Assembly (NCBI GenBank): GCA_029379385.1
Contig: CM055617.1
Coordinates: 9,610,001 to 9,674,000, forward strand
Direction of reading: 5' to 3'
Origin: Quillaja saponaria
Taxonomy: Eukaryota > Streptophyta > Magnoliopsida > Fabales > Quillajaceae
Length of the DNA stretch: 64,000 nucleotides
In this document: one piece after another, positions 1 to 15,228 of the stretch
Layout of the letters: each line of letters opens with the position of its first letter
Numbering within the stretch: the first letter of the stretch is position 1
Program-made: the position numbers and the translations under genes
The notes under the pieces: model-generated
The model's input: only the letters and a program-made list of their open reading frames with translations
Database searches by the model: none
Told to the model about the DNA's origin: nothing

Positions 1-489
1 TGTGCATGGAAAGAAATGCTTAGAATAATAAGGGGTATTTGCTTTTCAGACATTGCAAAACTTGTCATCTAGCAGCATCAAGTAGAATTGTAGCTATTGG
101 TGAATAAATTACAGTAACTAGCCACTAGGTGATACGGTTTAGAAGATTTAGTAGGAAAGAATATAGATGTAACATGAGATAAATTTATTCTTCTTCTAGT
201 TCTAGTATTGTTGCGTTGGAATTTGTTAAAATAGGTAAAGGGCAAAGATAAAGCTAGTAGGATAAAAGTGTGGGAGAGAGAGAGAGAGAGAGATAGAGTG
301 AGCCTCAAAGGGGTGCCTAGACAGTTGACCAGGAATCTTCACGGAGGAAAATTGATCTTGTTTCTATTACAACTATAATTGTAATAGTTGAAAAGGAAGA
401 CAAAAAGAGATGAAAAAACTTTTAGAGGACAAAAGCAGGTAATGTAATTGGCACAAATCCTACTTTAATATGCTGAGTTAGATAAGATT
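1..489. other. Intergenic, no gene seen
   Basis: AT-rich sequence with a (GA)n run at about 273-292. The only open frames are short and low in complexity, and none resembles a known protein. Confidence 0.6.
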
Positions 490-497
490 GAATGCTA

Positions 498-1007
498 CGA
501 TGTTTTAAAAATTGGACTAGATCGGATAGGTTAAATTATTATCCGAATGATAAATCGAATCAAGTTAAATCTAAAAATATTTTATAATTGGACTAGTTAA
601 AATTAATAGAAAAAAAAAATTAAAAGAATCGGTTATGGGTCAATTGCGTATTATATTTTATATTAAAATTAGTGAAATAATTATATTGTATATTTATGTT
701 GCATTTATTATTTTGATGCATAAGTTGAAACTTGAATGTTGTGATGTACAATATTGTCGTAGTAATTATTAATAATTGTATTTGACTATTTATGATGTGA
801 TTTTTTATTTATTTAATAAATATTGAATTATTATATATATATTTTTGTGTATATAGTATTTATAATTCATAGAAAAATTATGTATATTATTTAAAATATA
901 TAATTAATCATATTTATGATATCATTCGATCCGATTTCAGTTGAACCAATGATTCGAGACTTGAAAAATTTTTCGAGTCAATTACCGGTCTGGGTTTCAA
1001 AACATTG
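498..1007. mobile_element. hAT-type MITE, 510 bp, with 8-bp target-site duplication
   Basis: The left end reads CGATGTTTTAAAA and the reverse complement of the right end reads CAATGTTTTGAAACC, so the ends form imperfect terminal inverted repeats. The flanks are GAATGCTA (490-497) and AAATGTTA (1008-1015), matching at 6 of 8 positions, as expected of an aged hAT duplication. The inside is AT-rich with no coding frame. From memory, the CAATGTTTTRAAACC end type is common among plant hAT MITEs. Family assignment is inference; the paired ends and flanks are visible. Confidence 0.65.
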
Positions 1008-1059
1008 AAATGTTATAACATTTTAAAATGTAAAATAAATATAGATAGGCAACGAAATG

Positions 1060-1871
1060 TACGTGATTCAGCCACGCCTAGTACAGGAGATATTATCCTA
1101 TGGATACAAACACTTAACTCACTAAACTCAATTCAACTCAAGGTTTACAATGATGAGCCCTCTATTTATATAAGAGTTATTAGATAATCATGATAATTTA
1201 GAGTTATTATGATATGATAATGATAATACAACTCATTCATTTATTCATATCCCTTAATACTCACCTACAAGATAAAGGTCCTGTGAAGAAAGTTTATGTT
1301 GAACCATACAATGATGAGTGTTCCTCTGGATTTTTTATGTTTTCTCTTGAATTGAATTGACAAAACTACAATGTTGCAATAAAAAAGCATATTTTGATGT
1401 AATCATAAAATTACAATGTCTTATTGCACAACTTTTGATGCTAGTATGATTCGATGATACTCGAACTTGTTAAAAAAGAATCTCCTTAATATAGTTACAT
1501 GCGGTTTTTGTTGCACAACATGGCATCATGAGAGAGCTTTTTGTGGTAAAATGGCTAATGAAAAATAAAACATCTATTTTTTAGATGAAATGCGACCAAA
1601 AAAGAAACTTGCAGCTTAGCTTGGCTCAAATCACCAATATCATTGCTTGTTGTAGCTTAAATGCTCTGATATAATATTAGATTGTAAAAATATAAAATTT
1701 ATATAAAGAGATACCAAGTTATACATGGTTCCGTCATAAATGATTTGTTATCATTATCTATCCTAATAATTCTAAATTATCATGCTTATTTAAGATAATT
1801 ATTATTTTTAAACAATTATAATAATCTAGAGTTAGTAGATAGGATAATGATAATACAAATCATTTATTCAT
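1060..1871 (-). mobile_element. Decayed short LTR retrotransposon (TRIM-like remnant)
   Basis: Read on the minus strand, an LTR-like block starts with TGTTAAGAGATATGAAT near 1871 and ends near 1684. It is followed at about 1661-1676 by TATATCAGAGC, a mutated form of the initiator-Met-tRNA primer-binding site TGGTATCAGAGC. About 400 bp further on, a purine-rich AGGTGAG precedes a second block starting TATTAAGGGATATGAAT near 1253, with a TATATAAATAGAGGGC promoter-like box inside it. The two blocks share their first 50 or so bases and then diverge. The internal part is too short for gag-pol. Exact borders are not certain. Confidence 0.45.
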
Positions 1872-2275
1872 ATCTCTTAACAAATGCAATGCACGAGATG
1901 CACTATGGAAGATAATTCACTGATACAGTAGTCAAAATTGGTGGTCTGTGCCTATGAGAAGGGAGGTTCTTTTTTCTCAATCATAAGTTATAACCTACAA
2001 AATCTCATGGACTAATGTCAAAATCGAGAGTTACTAGATAGGATAATGATAATACAAATCATTTATTCATATCTCTTAACAAATGCAGTGCACGAGTTTG
2101 AGATGCACTATGGAAGATAATTGACTATACAGTTGGTCAAAATTGGTGGTCTGCCCAGGTCTGAAGTTGCTTTATTTTGAAACTATATTCATCTAAAAAA
2201 ATATCAGTGGTAGTCTCAAGTGAACCTATTAGAAGGGAGGTTTTTTTTCTCAATTATAAGTTATAACCTACAAAA
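1816..2275. repeat. Imperfect direct duplication of about 200 bp
   Basis: The stretch from about 1816 to 2010 recurs from about 2028 to 2275. Both copies hold TAGATAGGATAATGATAATA, then TCTCTTAACAAATGCA and AAAATTGGTGGTCTG, and end in CTCAATYATAAGTTATAACC. The second copy has an extra insertion of about 45 bp near 2165-2210. The duplicated unit includes the outer end of the neighbouring LTR, so it probably arose after the element had inserted. Confidence 0.75.
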
Positions 2276-3917
2276 GCATGTCAAGATTTGAGCTCACATT
2301 CTCTTTAAAATATATATAAGCAGGAATAAAAACGAAATTAACGTTGATATAAATCCAGTATACTGTATACATTGTTTACCTATATACAAGCTAAAGAATC
2401 TTTTTGTGCTTCAAATTGGTCAATAAACCACTCAGAAAGAAACACCGATATCAGTAGTGCTAATACACCAAATTGGGTAGTGGAAAAGCTAAGCACTAGT
2501 TTCATTTTATAATTCTTGGTTGAATCACATGATAACTGTGTTTGAACTTTGAAGTTTGAACATACTGCTGTTACTTTATATGGTGTATGATGTCATGTGG
2601 TTCAAAGTTATCTTTAAGAAATTTAGTGTTGATTTTTCCTCTTTGATAAACAAGGTAGATAATGTTTCTAGATTCTACGATGTATTGGCTTGAGGTTTGT
2701 TATTATACCGGTATAATTATAAACAATGATCCATTAGATGTCTGAAGTATATACCTTAATTGTACTTGATATAGTTTTGAATAAGCTCCCCCAGTTCTCC
2801 CATACTTGCAATACTTTTAGAATTTAGATGTAGGAGAAAAGTGGTATGAACAACCAAGAAAACAAAGGAATGCTTCCATTTGATTTTACTAGGAATCTCA
2901 CTAATAGTGCCTGTCAATGTAAATGGGCCTCTCCTCTTGTCACCAATTGATTGGTTTTCAAAAGTGAGGCTCCAACCGTGCCAATAGAGGGCTTCATTAA
3001 GCTGCTAGTGTGCATTTTCTGCCTTAACCATTGGAGTGGAGGAACAAGAACACTTTTTTTAATCTTTATGCACTAATTTGTTTTGAGGCTAAGTTCTAGC
3101 ATTGGAATAACTAAGTTGATTTTATGGGCTTCCAATTTTTTGTTTCAAATGAAAACAGGGTTGCTTTAGAATAGTTTCAATGCTTTTATTGAGTTGCAGA
3201 CATGTTTTAGAAATACTGGTTGAAGGAGAAACTTTATATGGGAAACATATAGTCTAATAAAACATATATTCATGTTTAGCAGAGTTATTACATATAGATT
3301 TTCTGAATTATGTATAAATATAAATGTAATCCTAGTTTAAGATAATCAGCAATTGTATTATATGCTTGTGATCATATCTTATTATGTACAGAAAAAAAAT
3401 CCTCGAGTAATATCAAGACTTTTGGTCATAGTTTGATCAAGTAAATCATAAATAAGATTCTCTTCATTCTTTTTCTGCATGACTTCTACTGTTTGTGTCT
3501 TTTAATGGATTTGACACCAGTTTTCTCTATTAAGTGCAAGGGTTGTTGAAATTTTGAGTTTCTAGGGCACTATATCATATTAGAATTATTTAAAGACAAC
3601 ATACAACGGAAGCAATATGACAAAAACTATTTATAAATAAACAATGTGTGGTGGGATATTATTTATTTGATAACCGGAGATGTGTGACATAAGCCATATA
3701 GAATTTTGAAGGAGATGATATTAGGAGATTCCCAATATGAAATGTCTCTTCAATTGGCTTAGTTCTCTAATTACTGTTACAACTCAATGACTTGAAGACT
3801 AACTTATATAGAGATGCCTAAAACTTTGGAATTCTCTTGACACTAATTATATTCATTGGACTCAAATCACCCACATATCACTAGATACATTCGCCACACT
3901 TAACTTAATTGTTTATG
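2276..3917. other. Intergenic, no gene seen
   Basis: No coding frame or RNA gene is recognisable. Around 3545-3680 the text (ACAACGGAAGC and following) resembles plant Copia-type LTR sequence, but no paired end was found. Confidence 0.4.
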
Positions 3918-4370
3918 TACCTTGCCTTTCTATGTTCCACATACATATCCTCAAAATTATGAATTATCACAAATTCTAACACTCTCTGAATTCATGATTT
4001 TCTTCCATGACTTTTGAATTTTGATATTTTTTATTTTTTACATTTTGATTGCTTCTTCTGTAGCAGTTTCCTTTGATTTTTTTTTCTTGATCTCCATGCT
4101 TGCTTTACACAGTCATGGCCTCATTTGCTTGTGAACTATTTTTTTTATCCTTTAAGCGGCTGCTGGCTTTCTTTCATGGCTTCTGTTGCCTTGTCAACTG
4201 CATTTGCAGTTGCTCTTTTGATTTACCTTCCCAAAATTCTCATTGTTGGCATATTGCTTAGCATTTTCTTTGTTGGCTGCGGCCCTTCTTCATGGCTTTT
4301 TTACCTTGTCTTTCTATGTTCCACTTACATATCCTCCAAATTATAAAGTACCACAAATTCCAACAAAAGT
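3918..4370. repeat. Direct repeat pair of about 68 bp, 383 bp apart
   Basis: TACCTTGCCTTTCTATGTTC at 3918 recurs as TACCTTGTCTTTCTATGTTC at about 4301. Both copies continue through CCAC-TACATATCCTC to ACAAATTC-AACA with a few substitutions. The DNA between is pyrimidine-rich and gives a hydrophobic open frame (4125-4346) with no family resemblance. This could be a remnant of LTR ends or a local duplication. Confidence 0.6.
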
Positions 4371-6057
4371 GATCTTAGGACTGTAGCATATTAGTTAGTG
4401 CACTTTGGCCTTGCATATTTTCGACCATTATATGATAACTTTTTACCCTTTTTAGGCAGCAAAATGGAAAACCGGGAAAGACAAATAGCCTAAAGTACAC
4501 TACAAAGAAATCTATTGGTGCTCCTCACATGGCAAAGAGAAATTGACATGCAAATCCTAACATATGCTAACGTGTCTCTTGTTCAGATTGGTCATACTGC
4601 TATTCCGGTTCAGATTGGTCATACAGCAATTCTAGGTACAGCACATTGGTGGACAATTAGGCTCAAGTCCTGTTGCATATTATACTTTAAAATTTAAATA
4701 ATTAGAAAGGTGATGAGATAATAACCCATTGAGCTTAACAGAAATTTGCACTTTTTCTATCTGCAATAATCCATCTCTCCTACTTAGTGGTGTGTGCTGA
4801 ATCAATCTACCCAAAAAGTAACTACAAAATGAATTTACTAAAAGAATAGGTGGACGTCTATTGTCCAATTGAAAAGGAGTTGGAGATACATGTGGCAAAG
4901 GCTTTGTTAAGAGCCTTTTTTGTGGTGCATAGAATTATGTTTTGGCTATGTTTAAATTTTTATAGTTGGTTAGGTATCAGTCAAAAGTTTCTATCTTACC
5001 TGAAGTGGATGGTAAAATCTAGACAATACTAATATTTGTTTTGTCTCTCTTAGATCAGATTAATTAGTTCAACACACACATCTGAAGCTTTAGTGAGGCT
5101 TTGCTGACTGTCAAATAAAAGGATTACATTTGAAATGCAATATAGAAAGAAAAAGAGAGTCAATAATAAGTCTAACAATGAAGGGATGATCTCCATCTCA
5201 TTGTTCAACTTAGTGAAGTTGGTGTCCAAGTCATTTTTCAACCACCAACTTGATTGTTTCTTTCATTCCTCTCTGCACTTAGGAGGTTCACCAGGTTCAA
5301 GAGTCATAACGCACAAGGTTCGCCACAAAACTCCACTTTTCTACTTCGTGATGATGAGATTCTTGAAAACAATCACCTTTTCTTGTATATTTTAAAGGGA
5401 ACCACCATTTTGGAATAGATGCTGTAGCTTATTTTCCCTCTCTGACATGATTTAAGAATATGCTCAATATGCACAAAGAAATAGCTGTATGCTGTGACCT
5501 TCTCTAGCCCTTATCCATTATACTGTGCTATGTACACACTACAGGACTCTGTAACAGTTATTTGTAATACTATTCTCAAATCAGTTTAGGATTGTGATTT
5601 GGTGTTGCTACAAGGGTGATTAATATCATGGAGTTCCATGAGAAATTGAGTGGTTAATGGCTTTATGCAGATATAAACTTATGTTTGAGACTCCAAATAT
5701 TGGAAGACCAGGTCATAAGGTTTAGCATGACAATCAAAATTAGATTTTCATTTCATAAGCTTTTAGCACAAGGAACATGTGGTTTCCTTTCCTATATTTT
5801 ATATTTAGAGTTAGAAATGTTAGCTCAAGTGTGAACATAAATTATTAAATCAACGTGGCAGACTTGAAATGTTTGTGAAACACATCCTAGACTTGCTCAT
5901 GGGACTAATGATTCAACAACCCATGTAACAAGAATTGCAAGTTCCACTCACTCTTGCTCAAGAAAGAATGCTCTAGAAGCTGCCTAAACCCAAGGGAGAT
6001 GTCACAGCATCCCCATACAGATAAAAGAGAAGAAAAAAGAAAAAGTAAAAGACATTT
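4371..6057. other. Intergenic, no gene seen
   Basis: It holds a 27-bp tandem pair at about 4581-4634 (GTTCAGATTGGTCATAC start) and otherwise unremarkable AT-rich sequence. Several frames of 60-86 codons overlap on both strands and none looks like a protein family. Confidence 0.5.
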
Positions 6058-6058
6058 C

Positions 6059-6152
6059 CACGTGGGATTCTTCCCCTATCCAGTTTTCTTTAATTTATAT
6101 CCCTCAGTGATGTGGTATGGTAGTCCTAAGTAATCCTCAGTCAGTATAAATA
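6059..6152 (+). promoter_or_regulatory. SCPL gene promoter: G-box and TATA box
   Basis: CACGTG lies at 6059-6064 within CCACGTGG, a G-box/ABRE-type core. TATAAATA lies at 6145-6152. A TATA box there would place the transcript start near 6175, giving a leader of about 45 bases to the ATG at 6222 and leaving the ATG at 6165 outside or at the very edge of the transcript. Function is inferred from position and motif only. Confidence 0.5.
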
Positions 6153-6221
6153 CTCATGTAAGTCTTGTGTTTCAACCAGTCAAGAAAGCACTTTGTAATT
6201 CTGTTATTGAGAACTTCTAAC

Positions 6222-10008
<3,787 letters not shown>

Positions 10009-10085
10009 TCTTACACGACAATGGTGGTTTCTCCTTGGCAACTCTCCATCTGCTACACAACAATAATCTTACACGACAATGATGG

Positions 10086-12951
10086 TGTCTGCAACCCCGC
10101 AAAGATTTTGCTCTTAGCTATAAATATAAAAATATATATATATAAATATATAGTAGTATGCAGTTAGCAGATACAATAAATAAAAAGGAGATCTTCTCTT
10201 GTTTCATTTTTTTTTTCTTCTGTCATTAGAATAGTACAACATGAACTCATCAACTTTTTACTAGAAAATCAATATGCATCCATTATATGTGGTGCAGCAG
10301 CTCATGAATTAGATTTATAATGCACTAAGAGCAGTTCATGAATTAGATTTATATTGCACTAAGTATCGCAACCTGAATCTCCAAACAATATACCAAGGTG
10401 ACTAGTTGTTAGCATAATTGGCATAAGCACGTTTTAAATTTATTGCTTGTCAAACTCAACCTCTGCAATACTTGCCAAGATATTATCCTCCTGAATCCGT
10501 TGATTTTACCATTGAGATTAAATAGATGGACATTGCACATTGTAATCAGACATTTTGTTAATAATCAGAACTCTTGCCATTAAGACTATTGGCTCATTTA
10601 TTGAAGAGTGATTTCAAAATATAGCTTAATAATAACATTGCTAATACAGAAGTCATTTTGTAAGCCTATATTTAGCTTTTTTGCATCCAATAAGAATAAG
10701 ATAAAATGGTTTCATGTCATTCTCTCATGCAAAAACGTTTGAATAAATAAAAACGAGTAAATTTGAAAAGGTGTCATGAAATTATACTTACTTTCGCTTA
10801 AAAATAATTTTGTCCAAAAGATTAATAAAGGTAGAGAGATTTAGGTAAGTGAAGTTATCACATCATGATATCAATCACAATAGATGTGGATCACAAAGTG
10901 ATATTTTTTTCATCAATTTGATGATAATATCTATTCCAAAATTAATTGCTAATGACAAGGATTCTTAGAAAGCTATTTGTTCTCTTTCTCTGAAAGGTAA
11001 ACTGCTTATAAAGTCTGATTAATTAGGTGTTAAGTTATGATTTATCATTTTATCTTAATGAATGAGATGGTCCCCATAAGTCAACAAGACAAACTATTTA
11101 TGAGAAAGCTCTTGCTATCATGATTTGTCACCTTTTAATCACCAATTATCCTTTCTAATATCTTATTATTATATAGTCATATTAAAGAAAATGACAACCC
11201 TCCATGCCCCTCATCAAAAAAAGTTAATTATTACTTTTCACATGGTTCTGTTTTTCATCAAGGACTAGATTCATTTCTTAGGTAATATAAGGTTGATGTA
11301 TTAAGGTTTTGCTTAACTAGAGAGTACTTATGTTTTAGCCAAGTAAACGAGACAAATAAATTTGGTGCTTTCTGATGTCAATGCCATGGCGATACATTAG
11401 AGGGAAGCAAAATCATTGGACCACATTCCATTCCATGGTAATAGGAATTATAGCTTTTATTTATATATCAAGCCTAATATTTGATTCAATTGAATTAGAT
11501 TTATATACTGAATTGAGATTAAATTCTGATCTACTAAGTTTATATTGAATTAGTTCGAATTGACTTACGAATAAAAAAAAATTATATAGAAAAAATAAAA
11601 ATAAAAATTGTAAGATAAAACTAATTTGTTTAGGATCAACTTCGAATCTAGCTGAATCATGATCCGGCCCATCTAGATTCTAGTTCATTCCCCTCCATTG
11701 TGAATTTAAAAAAAGTCATGTTTTTTTTTTCTTTTGTGCTGAATGTAGAATATAAAACATGTTTTTGGCATTTGGAAAAAAGAAGAAGATATATATGAAT
11801 CATAGAAATCATCAAGAAATTGATAATATACTTTTACTCGTTAACAAGTAGGGTCAATTGTATTCTTTTTCATGGAACTACCCCTTTAAATATTATATTC
11901 TTTTTATACATTACAAATTTTCATGAATAATTGGGTTTCATGGAGCCACGGACAGTGATTTTCTGATGGCCTTCAAAACCAATGAAAATGGCCAGCTATA
12001 ATGCAATTAGGAATTGATTTAATTAAGTGTATATTTATTGGAAATAAAAAGGAATTAAAATTGGGAAACCTAATCTCTTTACATATAAGTCAACAATCAA
12101 ATACATGATAATGACACCCGAATAATCATACGTCATTTGTTAGAAAAGTGGGGCACTAACTGATTCTCTCATGTCTTCTACTCTGCCTTTTATATTCCTT
12201 TTTTGATTGGCTTTCTCAAGCTACAACATTGACATTAATTATTTTATTTTTATTTTAGATATAAACGATTAAGTTCAAAAACTAATATTCATAACTCTTC
12301 TTCAACATATACTAATAAAATGATCCAAATAATTTTACTTTTTTTAGAGAAGTCTGTAAGAAATCGTAATGTTTAAATAAATTTATATATATATATATTT
12401 TGATGAATTTATCTGTCAAGTTCTATTAAGGATAGGCTAAAATGATAATGCATAGTTCTATAACTATCACAAGCAACATTTCATGTGACTTCAGTAATAG
12501 ACTTCAATAATAGTAAAAAATTATAGAAATGGACCATATGATTTATAAGGAAATATAAGACAAGCCATGATCCCCTTGTCACTCCAATATCAACATAAGC
12601 CAAACTTCAACCATCATAGCTAGCAAAGACCATATCATAAATGTTGATTTGAATATAACCATTTTTATTTTATTTTCTCCCATCTAGTAAATGATGATCA
12701 ATTTTTTTTTAAAAACTTACATTCTATATATTGTAAAAATTAATATGTATAAAATCACTTTTTTGTTTTTTGAATAAGGAAAAGTATATGCTATTGGCTA
12801 CACTCAGAAAAGAAAAATATTAATTAATTTTTTGTTTTTTTTCCTACCACTAAGGAAGACCACCGTCAGCAGATCACCCAATTTCCCCTACAATGCTAGC
12901 TAGTAGCTACATTCATCACAACAATCACCATAAAACCAACCACAACTATGG
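10086..12951. other. Intergenic between convergent SCPL and NAC genes
   Basis: The two flanking genes end towards this stretch. A 34-bp tandem pair sits at 10297-10330 and 10331-10364 (GCAGYTCATGAATTAGATTT). (TA)n runs occur near 10130-10152 and 12385-12400. No coding frame or RNA gene was recognised. Confidence 0.55.
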
Positions 12952-14286
12952 CTATGAATTCCAATTCATTCTTGGGAGTTGAAATTGTTGCCTCAAAACA
13001 CCATCACTAACAGACCCAAGAAGCCCATTTGAATAAAAAGCTGTGTTCTGAGCAGGAAGCTGGCTGAGCAGAGAAACAAACGAGTCATTTTCCTCAGTAC
13101 CAGTACTGCAGCTACCACCACTATTAAGGTCACCATGAAATCTCTTGCTTGAAGATGATGACCCTATAGACCCTGTTTCATTCCAAAACTGTGATGGAAT
13201 TGCTCGCTTGGTAGAATAAGTATTAATTTTTGAGCTTGAACAAACTTGTTGATGAGAATCGGACCCATTTTGTATGCTTTGCTCTGCAGCTAATATCCCA
13301 TTGAAAAAATTGTCATCGTTTTCAAGTCCTCCTATTGCAGTATAATATGTAGCACCTCCTGAAGTTGGGGGTTTTGGGTTCTGATGGCCATTACTATTGG
13401 CCATTGACAATGTTGGAATTGTTGGTAGCATATCCTCCATTGACTTCTCCTTTTCCTGCTCCATCATCATTGATCTCTGCATACTGCTGTTGTTCTTCTT
13501 ATATATCCGACACAAAACCCAATCATCAAGCTACAAAAACCAGTTGAAAAATCATTAATGGACTCCTAAATCAAAAACCAAAACTCATTTAGACATTAAT
13601 ACATGCACATAAGATACAGAATATATACCCTTAAAGAGGCTTTCTTATTAGATGCAGCATCAGCAGCCAGTGGAGGTCTTGAGCTAGAACTACGAGTATT
13701 CTCAATCAACCTATACTCATGCATAATCCAATTGGTTTTAATCCCTTTTGGAGGCTTCCCACCATAAAAAACAAGAGCTTTCTTAACACCGACTTTCTGG
13801 TTTCCATCAGATGTAACTATAGGCTTATCAGTACCAGTAGCTTTCCAATACCCAGAAGTAGCTGCCCTATTAGGCCTGGCCCCATTTGGGTATTTCCTAT
13901 CCCTTGGACTGAAAAAATACCATTCTTCTTCACCAAACGCAGCTTTACCTAAAAAAACAGAGGAACAAAAACAATATTCAAGCAAACAGCTGTTCTTATA
14001 TATAGTAATTCATTGAATTATCAATTGGGTAATTGGGTTTCACATGAATGAAAAAAAGAGGAATTGGGTATTGAAAAAGATGATTACTTGGGAGCTCCCA
14101 TGGATCAAACTTGTAGAGATCGATCTCAGCGATGATGGCGACTGGAAGAGGAACAGAGGCTGCTTTTCTTTTCAGGTATTGAACGACAAGTTCTTCATCA
14201 GTTGGGTGGAAGCGAAAGCCTGGAGGAAGCTGCGGGTGTTGATGAGAACCTGAAGATGAATCTGTGCTATCCATAACTTTGCTCAT
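12952..14286 (-). CDS. NAC: NAC-domain transcription factor, NAM/NARS (NAC056-like) type
   Basis: Three exons on the minus strand: 14286-14088, 13948-13629 and 13530-12952, GT/AG introns, 365 residues. The NAC domain runs from about residue 20 ([14 protein letters not shown]) through [32 protein letters not shown] and [17 protein letters not shown] to [13 protein letters not shown] near 185. Intron positions match the usual NAC pattern. The C-terminal part is Ser/Asn-rich and holds GSSSSSKRF and a terminal [10 protein letters not shown], which resemble the NARS1/NAM/NOR branch (from memory). Expected role: nuclear DNA-binding regulator of senescence, seed or fruit development. Met5 (MDSTDSSSG) matches the usual start of relatives, so translation may begin there. 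Confidence 0.92.
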
Positions 14287-14321
14287 GCAATAGATATTTT
14301 GCTTTCTTTCTGTTCTGTTTA

Positions 14322-14477
14322 CAGAGAGAGAGAGCTACAGAGGAGAGAGAGAGAGAGATAGAAATGGAATGCTGTGGGAGGAGGAGAGAAGGGTTGGGTA
14401 CATATAAATGTACCGAACAGGTGCCGCTTATTCAGTGACACGTGGAATTCCTAAAGTTAAGGAAGATATGACACGTG
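14322..14477 (-). promoter_or_regulatory. NAC gene leader and proximal promoter with two ABRE cores
   Basis: Upstream of the NAC start lies a CT-rich leader on the sense strand (GA-rich on plus, 14322-14360). CACGTG cores occur at 14439-14444 (ACACGTGG context) and 14472-14477 (ACACGTGT context), about 150 and 185 bases before the ATG, with a third at 14676-14681. Paired ABRE/G-box cores suggest ABA or stress control. This is motif inference only. Confidence 0.5.
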
Positions 14478-14681
14478 TTAGATACATGTGGGGACCACAC
14501 CCATCAACGAGAATTAGAACGGGGCTAGATTTCTGGGGTGAGAGGGGAGAGTTGTGAAGTTTGGAACGGCCAATACGTTTTTGATGTCATGCTTTTCTTA
14601 TGCGAACAAGGCACCTTTGTCTATCCATATTTAAAATTTAAAAAAAAATAAAAAAAAATAGAGAGAGAGAGATGGCACGTG

Positions 14682-14764
14682 TGCATGTGCTTTCTTTTTT
14701 TCATTTTTGTTATCACTCAAATGCATGTGCTTTCTTTTTTCATTTTTGTTATCACTCAAATGTA
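14682..14764. repeat. Tandem pair of about 40 bp
   Basis: GCATGTGCTTTCTTTTTTTC followed by ATTTTTGTTATCACTCAAAT occurs twice in a row (about 14682-14722 and 14722-14762), with one base difference in the T run. It lies about 400 bp upstream of the NAC start codon. Confidence 0.8.
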
Positions 14765-15228
14765 TACTCTATAGATATATGGCCATTGTGTATAAAGAAA
14801 ATTTCTTCTTGTTCATATATAACAACTTAATTTATATATAATCGAAAATAATACGTGTAACATATATATGAACTAAATGACACAATGGTGTATAATATGA
14901 ATAATAATAAATATGTATAATTAATAGCGTAATATCATATCAGAAACGACACTATAATACACGATAGTTATTTAATAATGTAAAAATTTTCAAATCCAAT
15001 TCATTTAATGTGCTTTTCATGTTTCGTGCCACCGGTTATATAGTACTTCTTAAAAACCGAATTTGTGTATAAGTATAATCGAAAAAATTGGTACGGTAAA
15101 AAATATTTTGACAAAGGGAGGATTAATAAATTCGAATCATCTAAAGTGTACAATATGTATTTTAAAAAGTTAAGTTCACTAGTTCTGGCTATTGAAATAA
15201 ATTAATTGCACAGACCAGCACATTCTTC

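Noticed and set aside
6165..6221. Upstream ATG as start of the carboxypeptidase
   Set aside because: It would put about 19 residues before the signal peptide, and the TATA box at 6145 places it at or before the transcript start.
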